This document shows, piece by piece, positions 14,314 to 25,866 of a stretch of DNA of 36,268 nucleotides (the stretch's first letter is position 1; each line of letters starts with the position of its first letter). Below the pieces are notes generated by a model that was not told where the DNA came from, searched no databases, and saw only the letters and a program-made list of their open reading frames with translations. A program made the translations under genes and the position numbers. This DNA comes from JAURVT01 sp049059935. GTDB taxonomy: Bacteria; Actinomycetota; Actinomycetes; Propionibacteriales; Nocardioidaceae. Where the stretch lies: assembly GCF_049059935.1 (NCBI RefSeq), contig NZ_JBMGQR010000042.1, positions 1 to 36,268 of the forward strand, given 5' to 3'.

Positions 14314-15032
14314 CCACCCCGGAGCCGTCGCGCGCGCGGATGTCCATCGGGGAGGTCCTGGGTCACCTGCGCGCCGAGTTCTCCGACATCACGATCTCCA
14401 AGATCCGCTACCTCGAGACCGAGGGGCTGGTCGAGCCCGAGCGCACGCCGTCGGGCTACCGCAAGTTCTCCCACGGCGACCTCGAGCGGCTGCAGTACGT
14501 GCTGCGCCTGCAGCGCGACCGCTTCCTGCCGCTCAAGGTGATCCGGCAGAAGCTCGACGACCTCGACCGCGGCCTGGTGCCCGACGAGGACGACGACCGC
14601 ATCCAGGTGCCGCGCGTCGTCCTCGCCGACGACGGCTACCCCACCGCCGAGTCGCTGCGGCAGGGCCGCTCCGAGCTGCGCCTGACGCGCGCCGAGCTGC
14701 TGAGCGCCGCCGACGTCAGCGAGGAGATGCTCGACGCGATGGAGCAGCACGGCCTGGTCTCGCGTCGCACCGCCACGAGCCCCTACGACGGGTCGGCGCT
14801 CGTCGTCGCGCGCTGCGTCGCCGAGCTCGCCGAGTTCGGCCTCGAGCCGCGCCACCTGCGCGCGTTCCGCACCAGCGCCGACCGCGAGATCGGCCTGTTC
14901 GACCAGGTCGTCTCGCCGCTGCAGCGCCAGCGCGACCCCGGCGGCGCCGAGGAGACGATCCGCAACCTCGCGGCGCTCTCGGTGCGCCTGCACACCACCC
15001 TGGTCAAGCAGGGCCTGCGCCACCGCGGCTGA
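14310..15032 (+). CDS. ftsR: FtsR-like MerR-family regulator
   Basis: A 240-residue protein with an N-terminal winged HTH of MerR type (MSIGEVLGHL, SKIRYLETEGLVEPER, YRKFSHGDLERL; residues about 11-80) and a longer C-terminal part without the Cys metal-binding loop of metalloregulators. It matches the Rv1828/FtsR group, an activator of ftsZ in Corynebacterium; the name rests on that similarity and on synteny. GTG 14310 overlaps the garA stop (GTGA), so the two are translationally coupled. Confidence 0.85.
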   Translation: MTTPEPSRARMSIGEVLGHLRAEFSDITISKIRYLETEGLVEPERTPSGYRKFSHGDLERLQYVLRLQRDRFLPLKVIRQKLDDLDRGLVPDEDDDRIQVPRVVLADDGYPTAESLRQGRSELRLTRAELLSAADVSEEMLDAMEQHGLVSRRTATSPYDGSALVVARCVAELAEFGLEPRHLRAFRTSADREIGLFDQVVSPLQRQRDPGGAEETIRNLAALSVRLHTTLVKQGLRHRG

Positions 15033-15044
15033 GCGAGCGACGGG

Positions 15045-15050
15045 TACGCT
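15045..15050 (+). promoter_or_regulatory. -10 box of leaderless bifunctional-nuclease transcript
   Basis: TACGCT ends 6 bases before GTG 15057, with no Shine-Dalgarno sequence in between, so the gene probably also starts as a leaderless mRNA. Confidence 0.45.
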
Positions 15051-15056
15051 GAGCGC

Positions 15057-15527
15057 GTGCGTGAACTCGATGTGGTCGGTGTCCGGGTGGAGATGCCCTC
15101 CAACCAGCCCCTGGTGCTCCTGCGCGAGGTCGACGGCGCGCGGTACCTCCCGATCTGGATCGGGGCGGTCGAGGCCACGGCCATCGCCTTCGCCCAGCAG
15201 GGCGTGGTGCCGCCGCGCCCGCTGACCCACGACCTGATGCGCGACGTCGTCGAGGCGCTGGGCGACGAGCTCAGCGAGGTGCGCATCACCGAGGTCAAGG
15301 ACCACGTGTTCTACGCCGAGCTGGTCTTCGGCTCCGGGGCGCACGTCGGCGCCCGCCCGTCGGACTCCATCGCCCTCGCCCTGCGCACCGGCACCAAGAT
15401 CGTCTGCGCCGACGACGTCCTCGAGGAGTCCTCGGTGCCGGTCCCGGACCAGGAGGAGGCCGAGGTGGAGAAGTTCCGCGAGTTCCTCGACGAGATCACC
15501 CCCGAGGACTTCGAGAAGGACAGCTGA
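15057..15527 (+). CDS. Bifunctional nuclease family protein (DUF151)
   Basis: A 156-residue protein of the DUF151 family, named after a plant nuclease with DNase and RNase activity; the bacterial role is not settled. The family core is clear: LLREVDGARYLPIWIGAVEA, THDLMRDVVEALG, FYAELVFGSG and ARPSDSIALALRTGTKI. The C-terminus is acidic. It lies 24 bases after ftsR and corresponds to Rv1829. Start GTG 15057 is supported by the -10 box just upstream. Confidence 0.9.
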   Translation: MRELDVVGVRVEMPSNQPLVLLREVDGARYLPIWIGAVEATAIAFAQQGVVPPRPLTHDLMRDVVEALGDELSEVRITEVKDHVFYAELVFGSGAHVGARPSDSIALALRTGTKIVCADDVLEESSVPVPDQEEAEVEKFREFLDEITPEDFEKDS

Positions 15528-15571
15528 GGGCGCTCGTCCGCGACACGCGGGTCCGCTCGGGCCCCGGTTCG

Positions 15572-15600
15572 TTGACCCGGCCCCCTGGCGGGCCTACCGT
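15572..15600 (+). promoter_or_regulatory. Promoter of the second merR-family gene
   Basis: TTGACC (15572-15577), a 17-bp spacer and TACCGT (15595-15600). The leader of about 80 bases contains a 7-bp hairpin (ACCGGCG 15613-15619 with CGCCGGT 15631-15637). Confidence 0.55.
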
Positions 15601-15684
15601 GAGGCGACGAACACCGGCGGTGTAGTTCCACGCCGGTCACCATCTGTGCCCGCCTCACGCGGCGGCACCCAGGAAGGCGGCGAC

Positions 15685-16281
<597 letters not shown>

Positions 16282-16394
16282 GCCGATCCGTCACCAGCAC
16301 CGACCGGGCCGTCCGCACCAGCGGGCGGCCCGTCGTCGTCCACCGGCGGGCGCGGCGTCGGTCACGTCGGACGGACGTGGGCCGCGGGCTGCCC

Positions 16395-16400
16395 TAGACT
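16395..16400 (+). promoter_or_regulatory. -10 box of the riboswitch-gcvP transcript
   Basis: TAGACT lies about 20 bases before the first base of the riboswitch aptamer, so transcription would start just before it. The -35 is not obvious. Confidence 0.5.
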
Positions 16401-16420
16401 GGGCCACGCCACTGAACCAC

Positions 16421-16512
16421 GCGGGAGAGTCCGCATCTGGTGCGGCGCCGAAGGGGCAAATCCTCCCCGGAACCTCTCAGGCACCCGGACCGCGTGACGA
16501 CGGCACCTCTGG
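16421..16512 (+). ncRNA. Glycine riboswitch aptamer (single)
   Basis: The conserved core of the gcv riboswitch is present: GGGAGAG near the 5' end, GCCGAAGGGGCAAA (16446-16459), CCTCTCAGGCA (16473-16483) and then CCTCTGGAG. Only one copy of the GCCGAAGG...CTCTCAGGC core occurs, so this is a single-aptamer form and not the tandem form. It lies directly upstream of gcvP, whose product consumes glycine, so glycine binding most likely turns expression on. Confidence 0.9.
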
Positions 16513-16559
16513 AGCGCGTGCGACAGAGGGGGAGGGTGGATCACCCGACTTCTCTGGAG
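16507..16559 (+). promoter_or_regulatory. Riboswitch expression platform with alternative hairpins
   Basis: CAGAG (16524-16528) can pair with CTCTG at 16507-16511, at the aptamer end. It can instead form a longer hairpin with CTCTG at 16552-16556, around an inner GGGTG-GAT-CACCC stem (16534-16546). The second form reaches the first base of the GGAG ribosome-binding site (16556-16559) of gcvP. The two states exclude each other, which suggests control of translation initiation. This is inferred from base pairing only. Confidence 0.5.
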
Positions 16560-16564
16560 CCTCG

Positions 16565-19434
<2,870 letters not shown>

Positions 19435-19438
<4 letters not shown>

Positions 19439-20787
19439 GCGACGCGCTGCTCGCCTCGACCGCCCGGCGGGCCGAGGCGATCACCGCGGCCGCCCAGGCC
19501 CACGGACGGCTGCCCTCGCTCGCGTCGGCGGTCGTCCGCGGGGGTGAGGTCGTCTGGACCGACGCCCGCGGCGCAGTCGCCTCCGAGGACGGCGCGCTGC
19601 GTCCCGGCGCGGACGTGCAGTACCGGATCGGGTCGATCAGCAAGACGTTCACCGCCGTCCTCGTCATGCAGCTGGTCGCCGAGGGTGTCGTCGACCTCGC
19701 CGACGCGGTCTCGACCCACGTCGCGGACGCGCCCCTGGGCGACGCCACGGTCCGGGGCCTGCTGTCGCACGCCGCCGGCCTGCCCGCCGAGCCCGTGGGG
19801 TCGTGGTGGGAGCGCAGCGCGGGCAGCGCCTGGGACGTGCTCGCCGCGGGCAACGCCTCGGCGCACCGGGTGCTCCCCGTCGGGCAGCAGTACCACTACT
19901 CCAACCTCGCCTATGGCGTGCTCGGCCGGCTCGTCGAGGTCCACCGCGGAGCCCCCTGGAGCACCGTGCTCGACGAGCGGGTGCTCCGGCCGCTCGGCCT
20001 GACCCGCACGACGTACGCCCCCACCGCCCCCCACGCCGACGGGTTCGGCGTCGAGGACCTCACCGGGCTGCTCGTCCGCGAGCCCCACCAGGACACCGGG
20101 GCGATGGCTCCGGCCGGCCAGCTGTGGAGCACCACGACGGACGTCGCGCGCTGGCTCGCGTTCCTCGCCGACCCCGACTCCGTCGTCCTCGACGCCGACG
20201 GCGTCGCGGCCATGACGCGGGCGCAGTCGGTCGACCCCGACGACCCGCGCGGCGGTTCCTACGGCCTCGGGCTGCGCCTGTCGGGCCAGCCGCCGCACGT
20301 GCTCGTCGGCCACACCGGCTCGATGCCGGGCTTCGTGTGCGGCGCGTTCGTCGACCCGGCCACCGGCGTCGGCGCCGTGTGCCTGTCCAACGGCGGCAGC
20401 GGCCTGGACGCCGAGGGCCTGCCGAGGGCGCTCGTCGACCTGGTGCGCGAGCTCGAGCCGCCGCTGCCGGAGCCGTGGACGCCCACCTCCCACGTCGACG
20501 ACGACGTCCGTGCGCTGCTCGGCACCTGGTACTGGGGCCAGGCGGCGGCGGTCATGCGCGTCGAGGGCAGCGGCCTGCGGCTCGCGTCACCGGGCGGCCG
20601 CGCGTTCACCTTCGAGCGCACCGGACCCGACACGTGGCGCGGCACCTCGGGCTACCAGAGCGGCGAGACGCTGCGCGTCGTCCGTCGCGCGGACGGGGCG
20701 GTGAGCCACCTCGACGTCGGCACCTTCGCCTACACCCGCACGCCCTACGACCCCGACGTCCCCCACCCCGGACGCGGCTGGCGCTGA
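19435..20787 (+). CDS. Serine hydrolase of the class C beta-lactamase family
   Basis: A 450-residue protein with the three serine beta-lactamase/penicillin-binding-fold motifs: SISK (S67-K70), YSN (Y155-N157) and HTG (H293-G295). Like many in the COG1680 group it probably acts as an esterase, peptidase or transpeptidase-like hydrolase; antibiotic resistance should not be assumed. The last 110 residues form an extra beta-rich domain (LLGTWYWGQAAAVMRVEGSGLRL). There is no signal peptide, so a cytoplasmic location is likely. GTG 19435 overlaps the gcvP stop, so it is co-translated with gcvP despite no obvious metabolic link. Confidence 0.88.
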
Positions 20788-20791
20788 CGCC

Positions 20792-21565
20792 TCAGCGCCG
20801 CAGGTGACGGGTGTCGGTCCACCAGGTGACGACGCGGTCGACGACCGGCTGGGGACGCTTGGCCCAGCGCAGGTGGTCGACGGTCTCGGGGCTGGGCGAG
20901 CCGGCCCGGGTGTGGCGCCACGTGGTGACCAGGTCGGGCCGCACGTAGCGGCCCATGGCGGCGGTGCCGGCGTCGGTGGCCAGCGTGTCGCCCTCGATCT
21001 GGACGACGAGGGTCGGCACCTCCAGCGACCCGTCGCGACGTGCGCCGGGCGCGTGCGGCAGTCGTCCGGTGCGCACGAACCCCGCCCACTGCTGCATGAG
21101 CGACGCCGGCTGCGCGCCGGCGAACAGACCGTCGGGCCACAGCCCGGCCACCCGCGTCACCACCGGGACCACGCCACCGAGCAGCCCGATCAGGCCGTAC
21201 CGGTAGAAGCCGAACCAGGGGACGGGGGAGCCGACGAGCGCGAGGCCGTCGGGCTTGCCGCCCCGTTGCGACCACGCCATCGCCACGTGGCCGCCCAGGC
21301 TGTGCCCGAGCACCACGAGCGGACGGCCGGGCTCGTGCTCGCGCACCTCGGACGCGACACGGTCCATCTGGTCGACGAGGTGGTCGTACCCCCAGTCGTG
21401 GCCGCGGCGCGGTGGCTCGGTGTCTCGGTCGACCCCCGGAGCGGGCAGCGCGCGGGCACCCCACCCACGGGCCTCGAACGCCTCGACGACCGGGCGGTAG
21501 TAGGCCGAGGGCGCGCCCATCGCCGGGGCGACCAGGACGACCGGGGTCTGCGTGTCGGTGTCCAC
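20792..21565 (-). CDS. Alpha/beta hydrolase
   Basis: A 257-residue alpha/beta-hydrolase fold protein. The nucleophile elbow is GHSLGG (S89) and the likely acid and His are near QIEGDTLAT and the C-terminal TWRHTRAGS. The substrate is unknown. It begins with GTG 21565, only 4 bases after the tldE stop, so it is probably the last gene of the tldD-tldE run. Its stop lies 4 bases from the stop of the convergent serine hydrolase gene, so the two transcripts must overlap. Confidence 0.85.
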   Translation of the reverse strand: MDTDTQTPVVLVAPAMGAPSAYYRPVVEAFEARGWGARALPAPGVDRDTEPPRRGHDWGYDHLVDQMDRVASEVREHEPGRPLVVLGHSLGGHVAMAWSQRGGKPDGLALVGSPVPWFGFYRYGLIGLLGGVVPVVTRVAGLWPDGLFAGAQPASLMQQWAGFVRTGRLPHAPGARRDGSLEVPTLVVQIEGDTLATDAGTAAMGRYVRPDLVTTWRHTRAGSPSPETVDHLRWAKRPQPVVDRVVTWWTDTRHLRR

Positions 21566-21569
21566 CGGT

Positions 21570-22949
21570 CTACTGGGCCTGGCTGACGCTGCTCATGTTG
21601 AAGTCCGGCACCCGCAGCGGTGGCGTGGCGGTGCGCAGGAACTCGTCGCCCCACTCGCGGCTGAACGACGGCACCGTGGCGCCGGCCTCGCTGAACCGGC
21701 CGAGCAGGTCCACCGGGCTCTCGTTGAACCGGAAGTTGGTGACCGCGCCGGTGACCTCGCCGTTCTCGACGCGGTACACGCCGTCGCGCGTGAGGCCGGT
21801 GAGCAGCAGGGTCTGCGGGTCGACCTCGCGGATGTACCACAGGCAGGTCAGCAACAGACCGCTCTCGACGCCGGCGACGAGGTCGTCGAGGCTGCCCGTG
21901 GCGCCGTCGACCGACATCAGCAGGTTGTCGCCGTACGGGGTGAACGCGGCGCCGGACGTCGCGGCGCTCTCGCGGGTCTGGATCAGGGCCGCCAGCGTGC
22001 CGTCGTCGATCCACCGGGTGGCCTCGACGGGCTGGCCGTTGTCGAACACGCTCGAGGCCGACGACGACGCGTGCGCCTGCACGAACGGGCTGCACTCCAG
22101 GCCCGGGGCGACGGGATCCCAGCCGAGGTTGACGCCCGCCCGTCCGACGCGGTCGCCGATGCGGGTGCCGCCGCCGCTGCGCCCGAAGACGGTCTGGCCC
22201 TCGTGCGCCTCGCGCCCGGTGGCCGTCCAGTAGGCGTAGATCATCAGGTCGGCCACCGCCGCCGGGGGGAGCACGGTGTCGTAGCGGCCGGCGGGGAGGT
22301 CGACGGTGCGCTCGGCCCACGACAGCCGTGTGCGCAGCTCGGCGTCGAGGGCCAGCGGGTCGACGTCGGAGAAGTCGCGGGTGGCGCGTCCGACCCAGGC
22401 CGACCGGGTGAGGGCCGCGTTCTTGCCGGTGATGCCGACGTGCCCACCGGGCTGGGTGTGGCGCAGGCGCAGGCCGGTGCTGCTGCCGAGGTAGGTGGTG
22501 ACCACCTCGTGGTCGACGAACCCGTAGAGCACCCGGCCCTCGGCGTCGGCGCGGCCGAAGGCCTCGCCCAGCGCCGGCGCGACGTCGGCGTAGACCCCGA
22601 TGCTGGTGGAGTCGGGCGGGGCGTCCCAGTCGGCGTCGGCGCGGTCGGACGCCAGGGGAGCGGCGTCGGGGGCCGGCGACGCCGTGGAGGCGGCCGCGTC
22701 GGCGTCGGCGACGAGCGCGACGACGTCCTCGACCGTCACGACGCTGCGGCTGAGCGACGCGGTGGCGGTGCCGCCCGCGACGTCGGCGAACGACACGACG
22801 GTGGCGCTGGTGCCGGACATCTCGCCGTTGGTCGTCAGGGTGTTGTTGGCCCAGCGCAGGTTGGCGCTGGTGCGCACGTCGACGAGCACGACGCACCGGG
22901 TGCTCGTGGACGCCTCGAGCGCGCGCTCGACGAGGTCGTGGGGAGTCAT
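21570..22949 (-). CDS. tldE: TldE/PmbA-like metallopeptidase partner
   Basis: A 459-residue member of the TldD/PmbA family lacking the HExxxH motif, as expected for the TldE (PmbA) subunit. In known systems TldD and TldE form a heteromeric protease that degrades unfolded peptides and trims modified peptides such as microcin B17. Family signs include NGEMSGTSATVVSFADV, NLGWDPVAPGLECSP and DNLLMSVDGATGSLDDLV. ATG 22949 is chosen over ATG 22964 because AGAGGA lies 6 bases before it. The gap to the tldD stop is 22 bases. Confidence 0.88.
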   Translation of the reverse strand: MTPHDLVERALEASTSTRCVVLVDVRTSANLRWANNTLTTNGEMSGTSATVVSFADVAGGTATASLSRSVVTVEDVVALVADADAAASTASPAPDAAPLASDRADADWDAPPDSTSIGVYADVAPALGEAFGRADAEGRVLYGFVDHEVVTTYLGSSTGLRLRHTQPGGHVGITGKNAALTRSAWVGRATRDFSDVDPLALDAELRTRLSWAERTVDLPAGRYDTVLPPAAVADLMIYAYWTATGREAHEGQTVFGRSGGGTRIGDRVGRAGVNLGWDPVAPGLECSPFVQAHASSSASSVFDNGQPVEATRWIDDGTLAALIQTRESAATSGAAFTPYGDNLLMSVDGATGSLDDLVAGVESGLLLTCLWYIREVDPQTLLLTGLTRDGVYRVENGEVTGAVTNFRFNESPVDLLGRFSEAGATVPSFSREWGDEFLRTATPPLRVPDFNMSSVSQAQ

Positions 22950-22971
22950 CGCGGGTCCTCTCATGAGCAGC

Positions 22972-24477
22972 TCAGCGTCCCGACTCGGCGGCGGTGTTGA
23001 GGATCGTGATGCCGGTGAACAGCGCCGACGGGCACCCGTGGCTCACTGGGGCGCCCTGGCCGGGCTGGGCCTTGCCGCAGTTGAACGTGCCGCCGAGACG
23101 CACCGTCGACGGCCCGCCGACCGCGGCCATCCGTCCCCAGAAGTCGGTGGTCGTCGCCTGGTAGGCCACGTCGCGCACCTGGCCGGCCAGCCGTCCGTCC
23201 TTGATCCGGAAGAACCGCTGCCCGGTGAACTGGAAGTTGAAGCGCTGCATGTCGATCGACCACGAGCGGTTGCCCACCGCGTAGATGCCGTCGGAGACCC
23301 CCGAGACCAGGCCGGCGGTGTCGGGCCCCGACGGGTCGGACAGCAGCGACACGTTGGCCATCCGCTGGACGGGCACGTGCGACGGCGAGTCGGCGAACGC
23401 GCACCCGTTGGACCGGTCGAAGCCCTTCAGGGCCGCGGTGCGGCGGTCGAGCTGGTAGCCGACGAGGGTGCCGTCGCGGACCAGGTCCCACGACTGCGTC
23501 TCCACGCCGTCGTCGTCGAAGCCGATCGTCGACAGCCCGTGCTGCTCGGTGCGGTCGCCGGTGACGTTCATGTGCTCCGAGCCGTAGCGCAGCGCGCCGA
23601 GCTGGTCCCACGTGGCGAAGGAGGTGCCGGCGTAGTTCGCCTCGTAGCCGAGCGCACGGTCGAGCTCGGTGGCGTGGCCGACGGACTCGTGGATCGTGAG
23701 CCACAGGTTGGTGGGATCGATGACCAGGTCGTACGTGCCCGGCTCGATCGACGGGGCCTCGAGCTTGGCCGCGAGGTGGTCACCCAGCTCGGCCAGCTCG
23801 GTGTCGAAGTCCCAGCCGCCCGTCACGTACTCCCAGCCGCGTCCGACCGGCGGCGCCAGGCTGGCCATCGAGTCGAAGCGCGTGCCGTCCGCGCTCGTGC
23901 CGTAGGCCTCGAACGACGGCTCGATCCGCACCCGCTGCTGGGTGGTGGACGTGCCGGCGAGGTCGGCGTAGAACTTCTGCTCGACCACCTGGCCGAGGCC
24001 GGCGGAGACGTGGTCGACGCCGCCGTGGGCGAGCAGGCGCTGCGAGCGGTCCGCCGTGAGCGCGACCTTGTCGGCGAGCGGGACCGTCAGGGGGTCGACC
24101 TCGTAGTCCGAGACCCACGTGCGGTCACCGTGCGACGGCTCGGGCGCAAGCTCGATGCGCTCGCGGGTGACGGGTGCCGACACCCGCGCGACGGCGATCG
24201 CGGTCTCGGCGGCCCGCACGGCGGCGTCGGTCGACAGCTCGCCGGTGGACGCGAAGCCCCACACGCCGTCGGCCACGACGCGGACGCAGAGCCCGAGCTC
24301 CTGGCCTTCGTGCGCGCCCTGGAGCGCCCCGTCGCGCAGCGACACGTGCTCGGAGCGGATGCGCTCGATGCGGACGTCGGCGTGGTCGGCGCCGAGGTCG
24401 CGCGCCCGCTGCAGCGCGGCGTCCGCCAGGGAACGCAGGGGGATCGCGAGGAACTCGGGGTCGATCTCGTGCGCCAT
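22972..24477 (-). CDS. tldD: TldD-like metallopeptidase, zinc subunit
   Basis: A 501-residue protein carrying the TldD zinc motif HESVGH (H263-E264-H268, the HExxxH form) followed by ATELDRALGYEANYAGTSFA. Conserved C-terminal Cys residues (NCGK and HGCPSALF) include the expected third zinc ligand. It should be the catalytic subunit of a TldD-TldE protease with the next gene. No small precursor peptide gene was recognised nearby. It starts 37 bases after the rskA stop in the same direction. Confidence 0.92.
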   Translation of the reverse strand: MAHEIDPEFLAIPLRSLADAALQRARDLGADHADVRIERIRSEHVSLRDGALQGAHEGQELGLCVRVVADGVWGFASTGELSTDAAVRAAETAIAVARVSAPVTRERIELAPEPSHGDRTWVSDYEVDPLTVPLADKVALTADRSQRLLAHGGVDHVSAGLGQVVEQKFYADLAGTSTTQQRVRIEPSFEAYGTSADGTRFDSMASLAPPVGRGWEYVTGGWDFDTELAELGDHLAAKLEAPSIEPGTYDLVIDPTNLWLTIHESVGHATELDRALGYEANYAGTSFATWDQLGALRYGSEHMNVTGDRTEQHGLSTIGFDDDGVETQSWDLVRDGTLVGYQLDRRTAALKGFDRSNGCAFADSPSHVPVQRMANVSLLSDPSGPDTAGLVSGVSDGIYAVGNRSWSIDMQRFNFQFTGQRFFRIKDGRLAGQVRDVAYQATTTDFWGRMAAVGGPSTVRLGGTFNCGKAQPGQGAPVSHGCPSALFTGITILNTAAESGR

Positions 24478-24514
24478 GCACCGACCCTACGACGAGGCGG
24501 GGCCGGTCGGCCGG

Positions 24515-25225
24515 TCAGGCGTTGACGACCGCGATCGGCGTGGTGGTCGGCGACGTCGAGCCGCCCTCGGGCTCGACCGTGATCGCGACCGCGTCGGCCC
24601 GGTCGAAGTCCTTGAGCAGGTGGCTCGAGCCGCCGGCGCCGCCGGAGAAGGTCTCGTTGGGCACGGGGACGTCGCCCCGGAGCATCCAGAGCTGGTAGAC
24701 CTTGCCCTTCTCGGTGGCCGGGAGGTCGTTGACGGCGACCACGGCGCGGTCGAGGCCTCGCGAGCTGGCGACGGTCATCGTGCCGCCGTCGGGCAGCTCG
24801 TGCGACGCCGTGGACACGTCGGAGGCCGCCAGCACCTGCGAGATGCTCACGCTGTCGGCCTGGAGGTCCTCGGCCCGGTTGTGCTCCATCCAGAAGCCGC
24901 CGACGCCGGCGACCAGGGTCAGGACGGCGGCGACGAGCAGGCCGCGCCGGGCGTAGCGCGCCGCCGTGGAACGACGGTGCGAGCGGGCGCCGATGGGCCG
25001 GACCTGGGGCGTGCGTGCCGCGTCCTGGAGCACGGCGGTGCGCAGGCTCGCCGGGGCGGCCTCGGACACCGCAGCGCCGAGGCGTGCGGCGGTCTCGACG
25101 AAGCCGGCGAGCTCCTCGCGGCACTCCTCGCACACCTCGAGGTGGGCCTCGAAGGCCTCGCGCTCGGCGTCGTCCAGGGCGTCCATCGCGTAGGGCGCCA
25201 GGAGCGTGTGGGCATCGATCGTCAT
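24515..25225 (-). CDS. rskA: Anti-sigma-K factor RskA
   Basis: A 236-residue membrane protein. The N-terminal anti-sigma domain contains the zinc-binding HxxxCxxC motif (H28, C32, C35 in FEAHLEVCEECREEL). One membrane helix lies at residues about 95-112 (GLLVAAVLTLVAGVGGFW). The extracytoplasmic RskA domain includes KVYQLWMLRGDVPVPNETF. In mycobacteria RskA holds SigK until regulated membrane proteolysis. ATG 25225 overlaps the sigK stop by 4 bases (ATGA), typical of sigma/anti-sigma pairs. Confidence 0.93.
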   Translation of the reverse strand: MTIDAHTLLAPYAMDALDDAEREAFEAHLEVCEECREELAGFVETAARLGAAVSEAAPASLRTAVLQDAARTPQVRPIGARSHRRSTAARYARRGLLVAAVLTLVAGVGGFWMEHNRAEDLQADSVSISQVLAASDVSTASHELPDGGTMTVASSRGLDRAVVAVNDLPATEKGKVYQLWMLRGDVPVPNETFSGGAGGSSHLLKDFDRADAVAITVEPEGGSTSPTTTPIAVVNA

Positions 25226-25866
25226 GCTGCAACCCCCATGCAGTCGCGCAGGCGGATCAGTCCGTCGCGCATCCGGGTCTTGATCGTGGCGGGGTTGACA
25301 CCCAGCAGACGGGCGACGTCGGCGTAGGTGTGTCCCTGGTAGTAGGCGAGCTCGACGGCCTCGCGCTGGAGCTCGGTGAGGCCGGTGAGGCAGCGGCGCA
25401 CCTGCTCGTGCTCGAGGCGCGTCGACACCTCCTCCTCGACGTGGTCGTAGTCCGGGCCGCCGGTCCAGTCGTACTTCTTGTCGCGGTCGGTGGCCGCCTG
25501 GTCGTGGCGGACGGCGTCGACGGCGCGCCGGTGGGCGAGCGTCAGGATCCAGCTCTTGGCGCGGCCACGCTCGGGGTCGAACTTGTGCGCCGACTGCCAG
25601 ACCTGGAGGAAGACCTCCTGGCTGACCTCCTCGGCGCGGGAGGGGTCGCGGATCACCCGCTTCACCAGGCCGAACACCGAGGCGCCGACGGCGTCGAAGA
25701 CGCGGGCGAACGCGGCCTCGTCGCCGCGCGCGGTGCTGACGAGCTCGTCGTCGAGCGAGGCGGGTGGGGCGTCGGCGACGGCGCGAAGACCCGACGGGGT
25801 CTCGCCTGTCACCTGGGGCGCGTGGTCCACGGAGTCTCCTCGATGGCGGAATGGTCTCTTCACCAT
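25222..25866 (-). CDS. sigK: ECF sigma factor SigK
   Basis: A 214-residue ECF sigma factor. Region 2 (residues about 50-120) includes FGLVKRVIRDPSRAEEVSQEVFLQVW and RAKSWILTLAHRRAVDAVR. Region 4 (about 150-208) includes LTELQREAVELAYYQGHTYADVARLLGVN and TIKTRMRDGLIRLRDC. Together with RskA this identifies SigK. Two starts are possible: ATG 25866, which overlaps the fdhD stop and has GGAGA 7 bases upstream, and GTG 25830, which has an excellent GAGGAG five bases upstream. The shorter form would have 202 residues. Both keep the full sigma domains. Confidence 0.92.
   Translation of the reverse strand: MVKRPFRHRGDSVDHAPQVTGETPSGLRAVADAPPASLDDELVSTARGDEAAFARVFDAVGASVFGLVKRVIRDPSRAEEVSQEVFLQVWQSAHKFDPERGRAKSWILTLAHRRAVDAVRHDQAATDRDKKYDWTGGPDYDHVEEEVSTRLEHEQVRRCLTGLTELQREAVELAYYQGHTYADVARLLGVNPATIKTRMRDGLIRLRDCMGVAA

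Noticed and set aside
21570..24477. RiPP biosynthesis cluster
   Set aside because: TldD/TldE alone are widespread. No precursor peptide, modification enzyme or transporter was found next to them.
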